DNA of 64,000 nucleotides from Blautia luti (GCF_033096465.1 NZ_AP028156.1:1940501-2004500); one strand, 5' to 3'; positions 26,977 to 37,110 are shown, counted from the stretch's first letter. Notes: generated by a model from the letters alone, not told the origin. Program-made: numbers and translations.

Positions 26977-29900
26977 TTATTTTTCATCGGCAAATATTTT
27001 GAATGCCTCTTTCAATGCCATAAAATGTCTTGGGCTGTATCTAATCCTGCGTGCTTTACCTTCAGGCATCTCTATTCCAATATCTAAAGTTTCCTCAGAT
27101 CCTGGTTCAACTTCCATCTGCATTACCTGATCATATAAAGAAGATATCTTCTTAGAGCAATAATTATATTCTGCCGCACAGTTTGGACATAAGCACAACG
27201 AATTCCATCCGTATTTCCCGCTATTTGCCAACCTCTCTGGTAGCTTACTAAATTTTATAATGTTGATTGCTTCAAAGTAATGTTCTCCATTATATTTTCG
27301 TATCTGTTTTAAACAGATCTGGCAATGTCCATCATATTCTTGCTCCAGGAATATTCTTTCTTCTTTATTACTTGGTCTACTTGAAAACGAAAGACCTCTT
27401 GCAACACTTATGAAATTATCCATAGAATCGGCTAATTGGCGATCCAAATTTTGCTCTCTTTTCAGTTTTCCTTTCTCAGATATCGGTGAAATTTCCAACT
27501 CCATGTCATCTTTTCCCGATTCTCTCTGTTTTCTATCCCCTTGTTCAATTAGTTCTTTTGCTGATTTTACCTTGTTTTTCTTTGCTTCCATCTGAGCTTC
27601 ATTCTTTGCCATTGCTTTCGCAACTTTAGCTAATGCTTCTGGATCCGCAAGGTAATGTTTTATCAGATTTAAATCAGACTTATCATCTATATTTGCATCC
27701 AGCCATTCTGTCAACGCACTTTTTACCTCTTTAAACGGTAAAATAGCCATCAGTCTTTTGGCTGTTTTATACTCAGGAAGTAAATCTTCTTTATCAATTT
27801 CAAGAGGCCTATGCGGAAAAGGATCTCCCTGTATATAAATCCATTTTTCGTAGCACAACTGCAGACCGAGCATAGAATAAGCCATCATGCTTTCTACATT
27901 TTTCCCACTAAAATGTTGATCGTCTGCTGCCACTAATTCCCCTTGAATATCAAAGTTCATTGCATTTGGATTTAAAAATCTGGCAATCGATAATGATTTT
28001 TCTTTTGTCATATCAGTAAAGATATCTGGAAATCCCTCATAATTAAAAGACCAGTCCAATTTCTTTGAGATATAAGTTTTAAAGAAAATGTTAGTTCGGT
28101 AATCAGACTCTGCCTTTGCTCCACAATACTTCCGAATAGCACGTAAATATTCGTCCCTTGAAGCAGGCATCATACGAATTCCTGCATTGCATCCAATCTT
28201 TTTAAAGAAGTCTTCATCTAATTTCAAGCTCCTTATCGTTCCATCGAAATAAGTATCTGCAAGATATTTGATTCTTATAATACCCTTAACTAATGCATAG
28301 CCGCTTCTTGTGTCATTGGAACAAAGATACATCTCCTCGGGTCGGTACCAGTTCTTACCGTCTGTAACGATGTATTTATCTTTTATCCGTTCCAAAATAG
28401 ATGTATTTGTATAAATAGCATCCTTAATAACTTTCAGATCGTCAATATTTTCTGTTATTGGATCCTTCGTTTTAAATTTTACATTTGCACTTTCATATTT
28501 AGGAAGTATGTTTTCAATCGTTTCCTGTTCAATATTGTATTCCGGTATTTCGAGGGCACGTCTATAAAAGCTCCGGATGCACTCATTTTTTATAAATGTA
28601 CTTTCTATTCGATACTTTGCAATGTCTGGATTGTTCAAATAAACCTGTAATTTTCCATGTTCATCACGGGCACAAATTTGTTCCTGACTTACAGTTCTTA
28701 CAAAAGGTATCTGAGAAACATCAATATAATGACTATCGTAGGTTGCCCTTTTTATACAGTAGCTTTCAATTCTTGACATTAGTGCTTCCATCCAGGACAA
28801 CTGTTTCTGGCTCAGGAAGAATGCATCCATATTCAAGACTAAATCTTTCCACTCTAACGTCTCAAGTTTAAAGTTTTGATTCAAAAAGGCTCTGGCATCA
28901 CGATATGCTTCCGTAGAAAATTCCTTTGCCAGCCAGCTTATATTTCTCTTTCTTCTTAATGCTCTGAGATCATTATCGTCAAAAGTATCTACTATAATCC
29001 CCCATAGTGGTACACAGATTTCCTGAATTTTTTTAAACTCTCCAGGAACATTTGTTGGTAACAAAGCCTCTTCACGGATCATGTCTATACTGTTCTGGTA
29101 TATCCCATACAATACATCATCTGCTTCGTACTCATAGACAGGAAAAACTGTATTAAATCCAGATACTGATAAATACTGATGATTTTTCATCCATTGGAAT
29201 GCAAACCATATCAATTCTCCTACTGCTTTTATCAATTCAATATTATGCTTGCCATATTCTGCACCTTCTTTGAAATTATCCCTTGCCGGTGTCGTATCAA
29301 ATGGTGCATGTATATAAAAATTCTGATGTGCTTCTTTTGCAGTCGGGAAAAACGCATAAATTTTACTATTTTGGATTGCTTTCAGCTCTTTCCCTTCTAC
29401 CCGGAATATAATTGCTGTTGCTTCCGCATTTGCATCTGTAAAAAACAAATAATCTGCATCTTTTGTTCTAGTTTGTTTAGAACGAGTATTCGTTATCGTC
29501 GTGTTCATATTCAATCCAAATACATTATCTGCGTATGCTTTTTTATCTAAAGAGTATTTTGCTTTATTTATTTCTATTTCTTCCGGATATCCGTCAATTT
29601 TTATCCTCACATCCGAAATCTGATTTAACATAATGATGCTTTCAGCCGTTATTTTCTTCGTTAAAGCATCTCTAATTTCCTGATATGCAATACTAGAAGG
29701 AACTTCCCCCTTATCAAAAGGCAGAATCATGCATGTTTCATCGTAAGCAATCTCTTGACTTCCTGGTACTTCCTTTGGAAATAACTGATTCTGAATTACA
29801 AAATGATATTCGCCGGAATAAATATATGGGTGTTCCGTATAACAATACACCGACTTGAATCCTATTCCAAAATGTCCTATTCTGGTTCCATCTTCCTTTG

Positions 29901-30153
29901 TACCGTTTGCAATACCGCACACGCCTTCAATGTCTTTTTCATTAAAGGGACGTCCATCATGTTCAATAACCAGTTTTTCTTTCTTCAAATGAAATTGTAT
30001 TCTTGTAGCTCCAGCATCTTCAGCATTTTGCAGGATTTCATAAATAAAATGCGTTCTATCACTGTATTGGTTAATAATGATCCGCAGAATCTTTTCAGCC
30101 TCTGTACCGTACTTGATTCTATTCGCATCACTAATTTGTTTATATAACTCCAT
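26977..30153 (-). CDS. Sacsin-like GHKL ATPase with C-terminal HNH-like zinc domain
   Basis: 1058 residues. The N-terminus is a GHKL ATP-binding domain of the sacsin/Hsp90-like kind: N-box YEILQNAEDAGA (Asn about 43), G1 motif EHDGRPF (Asp about 66) and G2 motif GHFGIGFKSVY (about 93-103). A long middle of no known fold follows. Near residue 870-910 is a Lys/Glu-rich coiled segment, and the end holds HCQICLKQI (about 941) and CLCPNC (about 985), an HNH-type or related zinc domain. Such large GHKL proteins are frequent next to helicases in defence islands. It overlaps the SNF2 gene by 14 nt and lies 14 nt before the SF1 helicase, so the three are translated together. Confidence 0.82.
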   Translation of the reverse strand: MELYKQISDANRIKYGTEAEKILRIIINQYSDRTHFIYEILQNAEDAGATRIQFHLKKEKLVIEHDGRPFNEKDIEGVCGIANGTKEDGTRIGHFGIGFKSVYCYTEHPYIYSGEYHFVIQNQLFPKEVPGSQEIAYDETCMILPFDKGEVPSSIAYQEIRDALTKKITAESIIMLNQISDVRIKIDGYPEEIEINKAKYSLDKKAYADNVFGLNMNTTITNTRSKQTRTKDADYLFFTDANAEATAIIFRVEGKELKAIQNSKIYAFFPTAKEAHQNFYIHAPFDTTPARDNFKEGAEYGKHNIELIKAVGELIWFAFQWMKNHQYLSVSGFNTVFPVYEYEADDVLYGIYQNSIDMIREEALLPTNVPGEFKKIQEICVPLWGIIVDTFDDNDLRALRRKRNISWLAKEFSTEAYRDARAFLNQNFKLETLEWKDLVLNMDAFFLSQKQLSWMEALMSRIESYCIKRATYDSHYIDVSQIPFVRTVSQEQICARDEHGKLQVYLNNPDIAKYRIESTFIKNECIRSFYRRALEIPEYNIEQETIENILPKYESANVKFKTKDPITENIDDLKVIKDAIYTNTSILERIKDKYIVTDGKNWYRPEEMYLCSNDTRSGYALVKGIIRIKYLADTYFDGTIRSLKLDEDFFKKIGCNAGIRMMPASRDEYLRAIRKYCGAKAESDYRTNIFFKTYISKKLDWSFNYEGFPDIFTDMTKEKSLSIARFLNPNAMNFDIQGELVAADDQHFSGKNVESMMAYSMLGLQLCYEKWIYIQGDPFPHRPLEIDKEDLLPEYKTAKRLMAILPFKEVKSALTEWLDANIDDKSDLNLIKHYLADPEALAKVAKAMAKNEAQMEAKKNKVKSAKELIEQGDRKQRESGKDDMELEISPISEKGKLKREQNLDRQLADSMDNFISVARGLSFSSRPSNKEERIFLEQEYDGHCQICLKQIRKYNGEHYFEAINIIKFSKLPERLANSGKYGWNSLCLCPNCAAEYNYCSKKISSLYDQVMQMEVEPGSEETLDIGIEMPEGKARRIRYSPRHFMALKEAFKIFADEK

Positions 30154-33100
30154 TTCTACTATCCTTCTCCATAAAAACTGTCAGATATTGTATGTATTTT
30201 TTCATTTCTTCCTCAGTAAATCCTAACTCCGTTTCTGTCATTTGGATTACTCTTTCTATATTTTCCGGATTACTTTTTAACTGATCAACCACACCTATAT
30301 CAAATAACAGTTTTAATTTTCGTCTTTCATTAAACTGCTCAGGTGCCAAATCTGATATTAATCCAAGTAATCTTCTTGGTGACTCCAATAGTTCCAATCC
30401 ATATTGATCCCGAATATACTTCATAGTATCAAGCATCGACTGATTCACCGCTTTTTGTGAGTCGGGTTCTATATCAAGAACTCCATATGCCAATAATTCA
30501 AATAATATATCTGCTTTGCTTTTTGCATCTTCAAGCTGATGCATATGTAAATCATAATCTTCCTGAGCAATACGAATTTTTCCAGTCATCATCTGAATAT
30601 AGTTCTTCTTACCGCTATTATTCTTCAATGCATCTTCTAGTGACTTCATACGCGCAGTATGACTTGTACGCAGACTGGCTTCTTTATAATTGATCATTTC
30701 TTCTGTTTTTTCTTTATGTTCTTTTAAAGCCTCAGTCCAAAAGCTATGATGTGTTGCATCTACCGCTTTCCAACTTTCTTCTTTTATGTCAGCTAAATAG
30801 TTTACTCCACAACTTTGCTTTAACAATTCGAACAATATCCTATTTAAATTCGTATTGGAAGAAACCGGAATCATTTGAATATCTTCCCGTTCTCCGGATA
30901 ATTTCCATTGATAAATTGCAAACGGATACACCCCAGCAGCAAATTGATCCGATTCCACACGTAATGAGGTCACAACTTTCCCCTTACTCTGTAAATAATC
31001 TGCTGCAAATTTTACAAGGGGATGCGTAATTGAAAGCAACGTTGCTGACGGATTTTCTTTCCAACACTTACTCTCAAAAGTAATCTCCATTAACTGTTCT
31101 CCGGATTCCAACCATCTACGCCACGACCTATTGATTTCATTCCGTGGCAATTTTGCACGTTTAAAATCATCCAGGAGTGACATTCTGGCATCTTGAGATA
31201 GTCGTAATTTTTTCAATTCCTTTGTACCCAGAATATACTCTTTATCGGCTTCCAATCTTTGTTTTAAATAGCACTGTACTAAATTCTGTATATTTTCGGA
31301 TGAAAGCCAATAATTCGTAGCATTTTTCAACTCGCTGTCAAAAGCAGACTGCGGAACATGGATTCCAAACAGGTCCCTCTGTTTTTCTTCAAGTTCTTCC
31401 TGTTCCTTGAGAAACCGGACTTTATTATCTGTCATCTGCTGCATCTTCTCACGACGATCCTCATCAGATAATTGGAAATTATCAACCAGCTTCCTAATCT
31501 CACCTGTAATTTCTCCCAGAATATCTTCACAATCTCCAATTGAACTATGGAACACTCCGATTCTCATCAAACATCTTTCATATATATCTGCATCTACTGT
31601 TCCCGGCGTAACCATATTATAAATAGCAACACTTTCACTGGTCTGCCCGTTACGATCAATACGACCAATTCTCTGTTCCACTTTCATCGGATTCCACGGA
31701 AGATCATAATTCACCATACAATCGCAGAATTGATAGTCCAATCCTTCGCATCCAACTTCCGAAAACAATAGGATATCCAAGGCCGTTTTATCCTCGCAAG
31801 GTGTCTGATTCGGATTAAAACGTTTTCTCAATTCACGTCTTTCTTCATCTATGACATCTCCATGAATTAAGCCAACTCTCAAGCCTTGCTCTGTTAGTTT
31901 GTTATATAAATAGTGCAACGTATGCCGGAAACTACTAAAAATCATTAGTTTATTCTTAGTTTCCGTTTGTTTTTTCTTAACAATCTCCATTAACGCATCA
32001 AACTTAGGATCCTCATCCGGCAGTGCGTCAGCAATCTCTAAAATTTCTTCTATTTGTTCCTGAATTGAAAAAAGTGATTTATCATGATTCAATGCAGAAA
32101 GATCAATAGATTCATCATCATTGTCTGTAATTTCATACAGATGCCTATAAAGAATACTTCTCAACATTGGTGCCAATCCAAACAGGCAGCTAGCTGTCTG
32201 ACGTCGAATCGTTGTCATCATGAATTTTGTATTATCTGTACAATGAATCGTAGAGAAAATCTCGTGCACGACCTCCAATACTTTATCATGTAGCTCTCTC
32301 TGTTCAGGAGTAAATTCAACTGTAACTGTATAAGGCTTACGTATTGTAAATTCTCCAATATCCCGACGCCTTGTACGGCTGATTAAATTTGAAAATGTAT
32401 GCATATTTTCAATATCAGAAATCAGTTGTACTCTTTCTTCAACAGATATTTCGTTTTGATTTAGTACACGTATAATTCCTTCCATTGTCGGATTACCCTG
32501 AAATACTTTTTTCCCCCAGGAAGTATTACAGGCATTTATAATCTGTTCATAAGCGTTTTCTTTCCAGCCCTCTTTAAATCCCCTGACATACGTTGAAGCC
32601 ATATTGATAAACTGATTTGGCTCTGCCATATCCTGAAATGTCTTTCTGTCGATAATCAAATCTGGACGTAAAAGATTCAATAAAACAAATAAATCGTCGT
32701 ATTGAAGCTGAACAGGAGTTGCCGTTAATAAAACTACGGCTTCTGCTGCATCACAAAACCGACTAACGGCACGATAGCCATAAGTCGCTGTATTTCTAAT
32801 GTGATGTGCTTCATCGACGATTACCAGATCAAACTCCGGTGGATCCACTTCCATCAGACCTTTATGTTTTTTATTTCCAAATACATTACTTTCATCAAAC
32901 AAGGAATACGGGATAATCGCTTTCTTATATTTTTCAGGCCATTCTCCTTCCATATCAAGTTCATTAATACAATGGCGGAATAAATCTCCGTCCAATGCCG
33001 TAAATTCCTCGCCAAATCGTTTCATCTCCTCTTCCCATTTCCGTTCTGAGACTAACGGACGAGGACAGATAATCAATACTGAATCTAAATTTCTTCTAGC

Positions 33101-33505
33101 CTGCAGTTCTCGAAGAATCAATCCTGCTTCTATCGTCTTTCCGACACCAACACTATCTGCGATTAAAAGGCGTGGTCTGTCCGCACGTATAAATTTAAGA
33201 ACTGGTCGAAACTGGTGTGGAATAAAGTCAATCTTAGCTGTATTTAAAGAATACAATGAAGATATAGATGGATTGCGAATCAAAGACGCAGTCAGACCTG
33301 CATTGAATCTCTCTGCATCCACTTTCTCCATTTCTTCATCAGATTCCTGAATATCAATCTGTGATTCATAATATGTTTGTATACCGGCTGCTGTAAATAC
33401 CTGATATCTTGTTTCCGGATATCCTTCCATAATATTCACTATTGCACCGGTAATACTCTTATCAGACTTTAATGTAATTACCTGTCCCTGTTTAAATCTA
33501 CTCAT
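30140..33505 (-). CDS. SNF2/RapA-like DEAH helicase
   Basis: 1121-residue superfamily 2 ATPase of the SNF2/RapA (HepA) type. Motif I is DSVGVGKTIEAGL (Lys about 123), motif II DEAHH (about 231-235), motif III LLTATPVQ, and motif VI QRIGRIDRNGQ (about 611-621). An N-terminal SH3-like segment of about 60 residues precedes the motor, and about 450 helical residues of unknown fold follow it. RapA-like translocases in defence islands move on double-stranded DNA and often present it to a nuclease. Here the coupled neighbours are the GHKL/HNH protein and the SF1 helicase. It is not accompanied by the DUF1998, PLD or methylase genes of DISARM. The ribosome site before ATG 33505 is weak. Confidence 0.88.
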   Translation of the reverse strand: MSRFKQGQVITLKSDKSITGAIVNIMEGYPETRYQVFTAAGIQTYYESQIDIQESDEEMEKVDAERFNAGLTASLIRNPSISSLYSLNTAKIDFIPHQFRPVLKFIRADRPRLLIADSVGVGKTIEAGLILRELQARRNLDSVLIICPRPLVSERKWEEEMKRFGEEFTALDGDLFRHCINELDMEGEWPEKYKKAIIPYSLFDESNVFGNKKHKGLMEVDPPEFDLVIVDEAHHIRNTATYGYRAVSRFCDAAEAVVLLTATPVQLQYDDLFVLLNLLRPDLIIDRKTFQDMAEPNQFINMASTYVRGFKEGWKENAYEQIINACNTSWGKKVFQGNPTMEGIIRVLNQNEISVEERVQLISDIENMHTFSNLISRTRRRDIGEFTIRKPYTVTVEFTPEQRELHDKVLEVVHEIFSTIHCTDNTKFMMTTIRRQTASCLFGLAPMLRSILYRHLYEITDNDDESIDLSALNHDKSLFSIQEQIEEILEIADALPDEDPKFDALMEIVKKKQTETKNKLMIFSSFRHTLHYLYNKLTEQGLRVGLIHGDVIDEERRELRKRFNPNQTPCEDKTALDILLFSEVGCEGLDYQFCDCMVNYDLPWNPMKVEQRIGRIDRNGQTSESVAIYNMVTPGTVDADIYERCLMRIGVFHSSIGDCEDILGEITGEIRKLVDNFQLSDEDRREKMQQMTDNKVRFLKEQEELEEKQRDLFGIHVPQSAFDSELKNATNYWLSSENIQNLVQCYLKQRLEADKEYILGTKELKKLRLSQDARMSLLDDFKRAKLPRNEINRSWRRWLESGEQLMEITFESKCWKENPSATLLSITHPLVKFAADYLQSKGKVVTSLRVESDQFAAGVYPFAIYQWKLSGEREDIQMIPVSSNTNLNRILFELLKQSCGVNYLADIKEESWKAVDATHHSFWTEALKEHKEKTEEMINYKEASLRTSHTARMKSLEDALKNNSGKKNYIQMMTGKIRIAQEDYDLHMHQLEDAKSKADILFELLAYGVLDIEPDSQKAVNQSMLDTMKYIRDQYGLELLESPRRLLGLISDLAPEQFNERRKLKLLFDIGVVDQLKSNPENIERVIQMTETELGFTEEEMKKYIQYLTVFMEKDSRNGVI

Positions 33506-33533
33506 AACTCATTCTCTCTACTCTTATTTGTAC

Positions 33534-33770
33534 TCAATGCCAGCCAGCAGCCTTACCTACCTCATCCGCACAGATAAAGCCCAGTATTGCTGCGAGATAT
33601 TCTATCCTATGATTTACAATACCAACCATGCACAAAACTATAATCGCTCTGCTACCAACCCATATACCATTCGCTCCATGATTATGATTTTTCCGTAATT
33701 TGAAAAGCATATATTGAATCAGCAACGTGAATAAGAAAAAAAATAGTCCATAAATTGTTAATTCTAGCAT
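33534..33770 (-). CDS. Small two-helix membrane protein
   Basis: 78-residue protein, mostly two membrane segments: MLELTIYGLFFFLFTLLIQY at the start and RAIIVLCMVGIV followed by YLAAILGFICA near the end, separated by a short loop KLRKNHNHGANGIW. ATG at 33770 has AGAGGT 8 nt upstream; a longer frame to 33812 lacks this. It sits between the transglutaminase gene and the SNF2 helicase gene on the same strand. Its function is unknown; small membrane proteins in defence operons are sometimes effectors or anchors (inference). Confidence 0.6.
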   Translation of the reverse strand: MLELTIYGLFFFLFTLLIQYMLFKLRKNHNHGANGIWVGSRAIIVLCMVGIVNHRIEYLAAILGFICADEVGKAAGWH

Positions 33771-33783
33771 CTCTTTAACCTCT

Positions 33784-34803
33784 TTAAGATATTTCCATTC
33801 GATATATTCCAAGTTCTTTGTTGGAGCATGTTCTTATCCCGACACTATCTCTTCCCTGCTCATATAATTTCTGTACAATGTGATCAGCTACTTCCTTCTC
33901 TATGGCAACTTTATTTAGTCTGCCTTCTGCGCGAAATTCATATATCCGTTCATTGTTGTCAATCAACCTGTCTATATATGCCATAAGTCGATGTCTCATC
34001 CGAAAGGAACATCCTCTCTGAACAAAATAATTTGCTTTCTTACTTCTACATGCTGGCAAACTGCTGTCCGCTTTGTGATCCCGATTTATTAATTCATCTG
34101 TCAGATTAAAATAATTATATATCATGGACTGCTTATTCTGCCCTGTTGCACCTATATCCCAGGTAGCATCTAACTGATAGGGTTCTCCATCAATATCCAC
34201 AATATTCCATGCATGCGGCACGCACTGTCCGCTTTTTATTGAATCACCAGTTACAACGATACACTTCACATCGACTGCATTTAAAAGAACTTTTACTGCT
34301 TTAGCAATCCCTTCGCACTGAGCTTTATGATGTGCAAAAACACCGAGAATATTGTGTGAAGCAATCACTCTGGATACTTTATCCTTATCAGTTCCTTCGT
34401 AATCATATTCAACATTCTGACAAATCCAGTCGTGCACCCGAAGTTCTTTTTCATAATCATTACATTCCAGCAAATGCAGCTGTCCTGCCAGTTCATTTAC
34501 TACTTTTTCAATTTTACGATTATATTCTTTTACCTTCTCTTTCGTAAAAAAATACTGAGGACATATCGCAAGACGTCCAAACATATCACTGGCAGTGCTA
34601 CAAGCGGATTGATTCAAGAAATAAATCAATGGATTATCCCTCGTCATTGCCATGAATATACGCTCAGAACTCTCCTGGCTAAATTCTCCACGCACCGGAA
34701 TTGGAATAATCTCCTGATGTGACATTACACCTTTATAAAATGCCTTATAGATCGCCTGCTCTTGTTTATTCAGTTGATGATAATAATAGCGGTCTACAAT
34801 CAT
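33784..34803 (-). CDS. Transglutaminase-like cysteine protease-fold protein
   Basis: 339-residue protein with a transglutaminase-like core and a complete triad in the expected order: Cys about 163 in AQCEGIAKAV, His about 197 in VPHAWNIVDI and Asp about 212 in QLDATWD. It has no signal peptide or membrane helix, so it acts in the cytoplasm, perhaps as a protease or cross-linking enzyme on a partner. It follows the PP2C gene by 14 nt and belongs to the kinase/phosphatase/vWA cluster. Transglutaminase-like enzymes are not part of the basic TerY-P triad, so this is an accessory. Confidence 0.8.
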   Translation of the reverse strand: MIVDRYYYHQLNKQEQAIYKAFYKGVMSHQEIIPIPVRGEFSQESSERIFMAMTRDNPLIYFLNQSACSTASDMFGRLAICPQYFFTKEKVKEYNRKIEKVVNELAGQLHLLECNDYEKELRVHDWICQNVEYDYEGTDKDKVSRVIASHNILGVFAHHKAQCEGIAKAVKVLLNAVDVKCIVVTGDSIKSGQCVPHAWNIVDIDGEPYQLDATWDIGATGQNKQSMIYNYFNLTDELINRDHKADSSLPACRSKKANYFVQRGCSFRMRHRLMAYIDRLIDNNERIYEFRAEGRLNKVAIEKEVADHIVQKLYEQGRDSVGIRTCSNKELGIYRMEIS

Positions 34804-34817
34804 TTCCTGTGACTCCC

Positions 34818-35651
34818 TTACTCTCCTGTAAAATACACCATCACTACCGTGATATCATCTCCACACCCGAGTTCACTGGTCTCTGTCAGCCAGTTCTTCA
34901 GATTTGCCTGTACTGTCTCAGCTCCATGCTCTTGAATCATCTGCAGATAATCCTTACATGTCTTCTGATACTCTTCATCAGAAGTATAACTATTTGCAAA
35001 TCCATCTGTAGAAAGAATGTACATATATGGCTCTTTGCTTTCCATTTCCCGTCTCCGCACCGATGCCACAGCTTTTCTCCAGGCATCCGGTTTTGAAAGG
35101 GAATGTGTCTCTGTTCCAAGGAATTTCTCTGGTTCCACCAGCGGTGCCACTTCATCTTTTGTCACAACACTGATATCACCATCTCCGATCTGGAAAGAAA
35201 AAACAAAACTGTCAGTCACCAGCATTCCAAGCAGTGTCGTTCCATACAATGAAAATACAGACGACCACTTGATATTTCCATCTTCATCGGTCATTCCATC
35301 TACTTTATTTTTATAAAAAGACTGTTTCACTCTTGCCTGCCACTCTTCACATACATCCTGGGCAAACCGCATATCCCCTTCCCGGTTAAGGAAAGTAATC
35401 AGATTAGAAAGTCCTGCTTCATCTTCTCCATAAACTTTCAGGTAGTTCTTCATGACTTCATAGAAAGAATTAACAGCAATCATGGAACCTCTATCACTTC
35501 TTGGACATTTAGAACTTCCATGTCCGTCTGCAACTGCGATGATTGCAATTTTATCTGAAATCTCTACAATTCGTTTATTATCCTGGCAAGGCATTTGGTT
35601 TCTTACGTGAGTCGCACCCTTGACGATTTCGTCACATATATAGCGTTTCAT
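34818..35651 (-). CDS. PP2C-family Ser/Thr protein phosphatase (TerY-P triad)
   Basis: 277-residue PPM/PP2C phosphatase. Metal-binding motifs are complete: VADGHGS (Asp about 42), IGDGDISV, STDGFANS and the C-terminal CGDDITVVMV. It should reverse phosphorylation by the kinase encoded at 37111-38409. The start at 35651 follows AGAGGAGGAG; an in-frame start at 35696 lies within the vWA gene and lacks a site. With the vWA and kinase genes it forms the TerY-phosphorylation triad described in tellurium-resistance-like and defence loci. Confidence 0.92.
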   Translation of the reverse strand: MKRYICDEIVKGATHVRNQMPCQDNKRIVEISDKIAIIAVADGHGSSKCPRSDRGSMIAVNSFYEVMKNYLKVYGEDEAGLSNLITFLNREGDMRFAQDVCEEWQARVKQSFYKNKVDGMTDEDGNIKWSSVFSLYGTTLLGMLVTDSFVFSFQIGDGDISVVTKDEVAPLVEPEKFLGTETHSLSKPDAWRKAVASVRRREMESKEPYMYILSTDGFANSYTSDEEYQKTCKDYLQMIQEHGAETVQANLKNWLTETSELGCGDDITVVMVYFTGE

Positions 35652-35667
35652 CCGACTCCTCCTCTTC

Positions 35668-36468
35668 TTACCAGACAGCTCCTTCATCAAAATCATCTGG
35701 ATTTGGAATATTACTCATATCAAGTACCAGTGGTGCCCCATTGTTTGCCGGTGCAAACGGATCATCTGCCGGTACAGATGCTACGGAAGCTCCTGATGCA
35801 GCTGCAGGCGTGGATACGGATGCTGCAGGTGTAGATGCTGCAACCGAATTCATTGGCTTACTTGATGGTGCGGATACCATAGAAGCTGTGGTAGATGCCC
35901 ATTTAATCATTTTTGCAAGAGCTGTTGCATTGTTTGCCTGCAATACAAGCTCTTTATTTCCAGTAAATTCAATAAGAACCTCATCGTCTGCATCTTGTCC
36001 AATAGAAATTGCAATCTTCACTGCTTTTCTAAACCAAGGAAGCTTTTTCAACTTCTCCATACTCTTTTTATAATCATCTGTCGGCTGTCCGTCTGAAAGA
36101 AGCACAATAACCGGTGGTAATGCTCTCTCCGGCATTGGTGGAATACTTAACTGTGCTGCCAGAAGATCAAATGCTTTTCCAAGTTCTGTCAGTCCATTGG
36201 CATCCATATCTTCCCATCCATAATCCTCTACTGGCACTGGACTGGATGTAATCCAGCTTGCTCCTGATGAGAACTGTAATGCACGGATCAGAAGCTGTGC
36301 ATTTGGATTATTGTCCGCTGCAGAGCGCATTTCCGGTATGCACTCCTGAATCGTATTGTTTACGATTCCAATTTTTTCTCCATACATAGATCCAGAACAA
36401 TCTACTACCCAAAAGAAATGAATCGGTCTTGTTGCTAATTCTCCACCCGGTCTCTGTAATACTTCCAT
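35668..36468 (-). CDS. TerY-like von Willebrand factor A protein (TerY-P triad)
   Basis: 266-residue cytoplasmic vWA protein. The MIDAS metal site reads VVDCSGSM (about 21-28), with a threonine in ANGLTELG and the third loop in VLLSDGQPTDD. The last 75 residues are low-complexity Ala/Ser/Pro/Val (SSKPMNSVAASTPAASVS and similar), a flexible linker, ending in an acidic tail PNPDDFDEGAVW that may bind a partner or be phosphorylated. It is followed after 16 nt by the PP2C gene. In TerY-P systems the vWA protein is thought to be a scaffold or substrate controlled by the kinase and phosphatase. Confidence 0.9.
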   Translation of the reverse strand: MEVLQRPGGELATRPIHFFWVVDCSGSMYGEKIGIVNNTIQECIPEMRSAADNNPNAQLLIRALQFSSGASWITSSPVPVEDYGWEDMDANGLTELGKAFDLLAAQLSIPPMPERALPPVIVLLSDGQPTDDYKKSMEKLKKLPWFRKAVKIAISIGQDADDEVLIEFTGNKELVLQANNATALAKMIKWASTTASMVSAPSSKPMNSVAASTPAASVSTPAAASGASVASVPADDPFAPANNGAPLVLDMSNIPNPDDFDEGAVW

Positions 36469-36481
36469 GACTTTTCCTCCT

Positions 36482-37096
36482 TCATACTTCAGCTATACAC
36501 ATATAGTTTTCATTTCGATCTACGACAGTGAATTGGATCATATCTCCTACATGAACTCCAAAAGCTGCATCTGGTTCAGTTAAAAGCATGCCAACTAGTT
36601 GTCCATTCTTTATCCCTTCACATCGAACCCAGCATCCTTCAGGTCTACGGCCGCCATGAAGCAACATTACCAGAATATCATCTGGAAACTCACTATTTCT
36701 GCAACCATCCAAAACTGAAAGTCCTCTAGTGATTTCTACTCCATCACTGTATTTATATCCAATTTTTATTTTAGCTATTTTATCTAAATGTCTAAACTCA
36801 AATCCTTTACAGTCTTTTACAATAAACAAATCGCAATCTTTTACTGAAGCAGAACGATATTTTGCTGAAATGGTATTATCTCCGCTATATGATGTAAGTC
36901 CTTCATCTGTGAGTTTAGCACATGTGAGTATTTCATAAGTTAATCCCGCTTGATGATCCACATATCCATACGCCAATACCCCGTTTCCATTTTCATGATC
37001 TGGTAATTGCTGCGTTACTTTTTGATAGTTTTTACCCGCCGAAATAAAACAAATTCTATGGTAAACATCTCTATAAGTTATATCTTTTGCTTTCAT
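36482..37096 (-). CDS. Unknown protein in the TerY-P cluster, DUF2314-like C-terminus
   Basis: 204-residue protein, cytoplasmic, not recognised as a whole. The last 60 residues (EGCWVRCEGIKNGQLVGMLL, TEPDAAFGVHVGDMIQF) resemble the DUF2314 pattern of a WV start, a GxLxNxP-like turn and a GD.I.F end. The N-terminal 130 residues look beta-rich (GLTYEILTCAKLTDEG). The ribosome site is GGGGGAAACGGGG. It lies between the kinase (14 nt) and vWA (13 nt) genes, inside the triad, which points to a role in the same complex or as a substrate. Confidence 0.6.
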   Translation of the reverse strand: MKAKDITYRDVYHRICFISAGKNYQKVTQQLPDHENGNGVLAYGYVDHQAGLTYEILTCAKLTDEGLTSYSGDNTISAKYRSASVKDCDLFIVKDCKGFEFRHLDKIAKIKIGYKYSDGVEITRGLSVLDGCRNSEFPDDILVMLLHGGRRPEGCWVRCEGIKNGQLVGMLLTEPDAAFGVHVGDMIQFTVVDRNENYMCIAEV

Positions 37097-37110
37097 ACCC
37101 CGTTTCCCCC

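Noticed and set aside
30140-33505. The SNF2 helicase as part of DISARM.
   Set aside because: No DUF1998 gene, PLD nuclease or DISARM methylase is present; the partners are a GHKL protein and an SF1 helicase.
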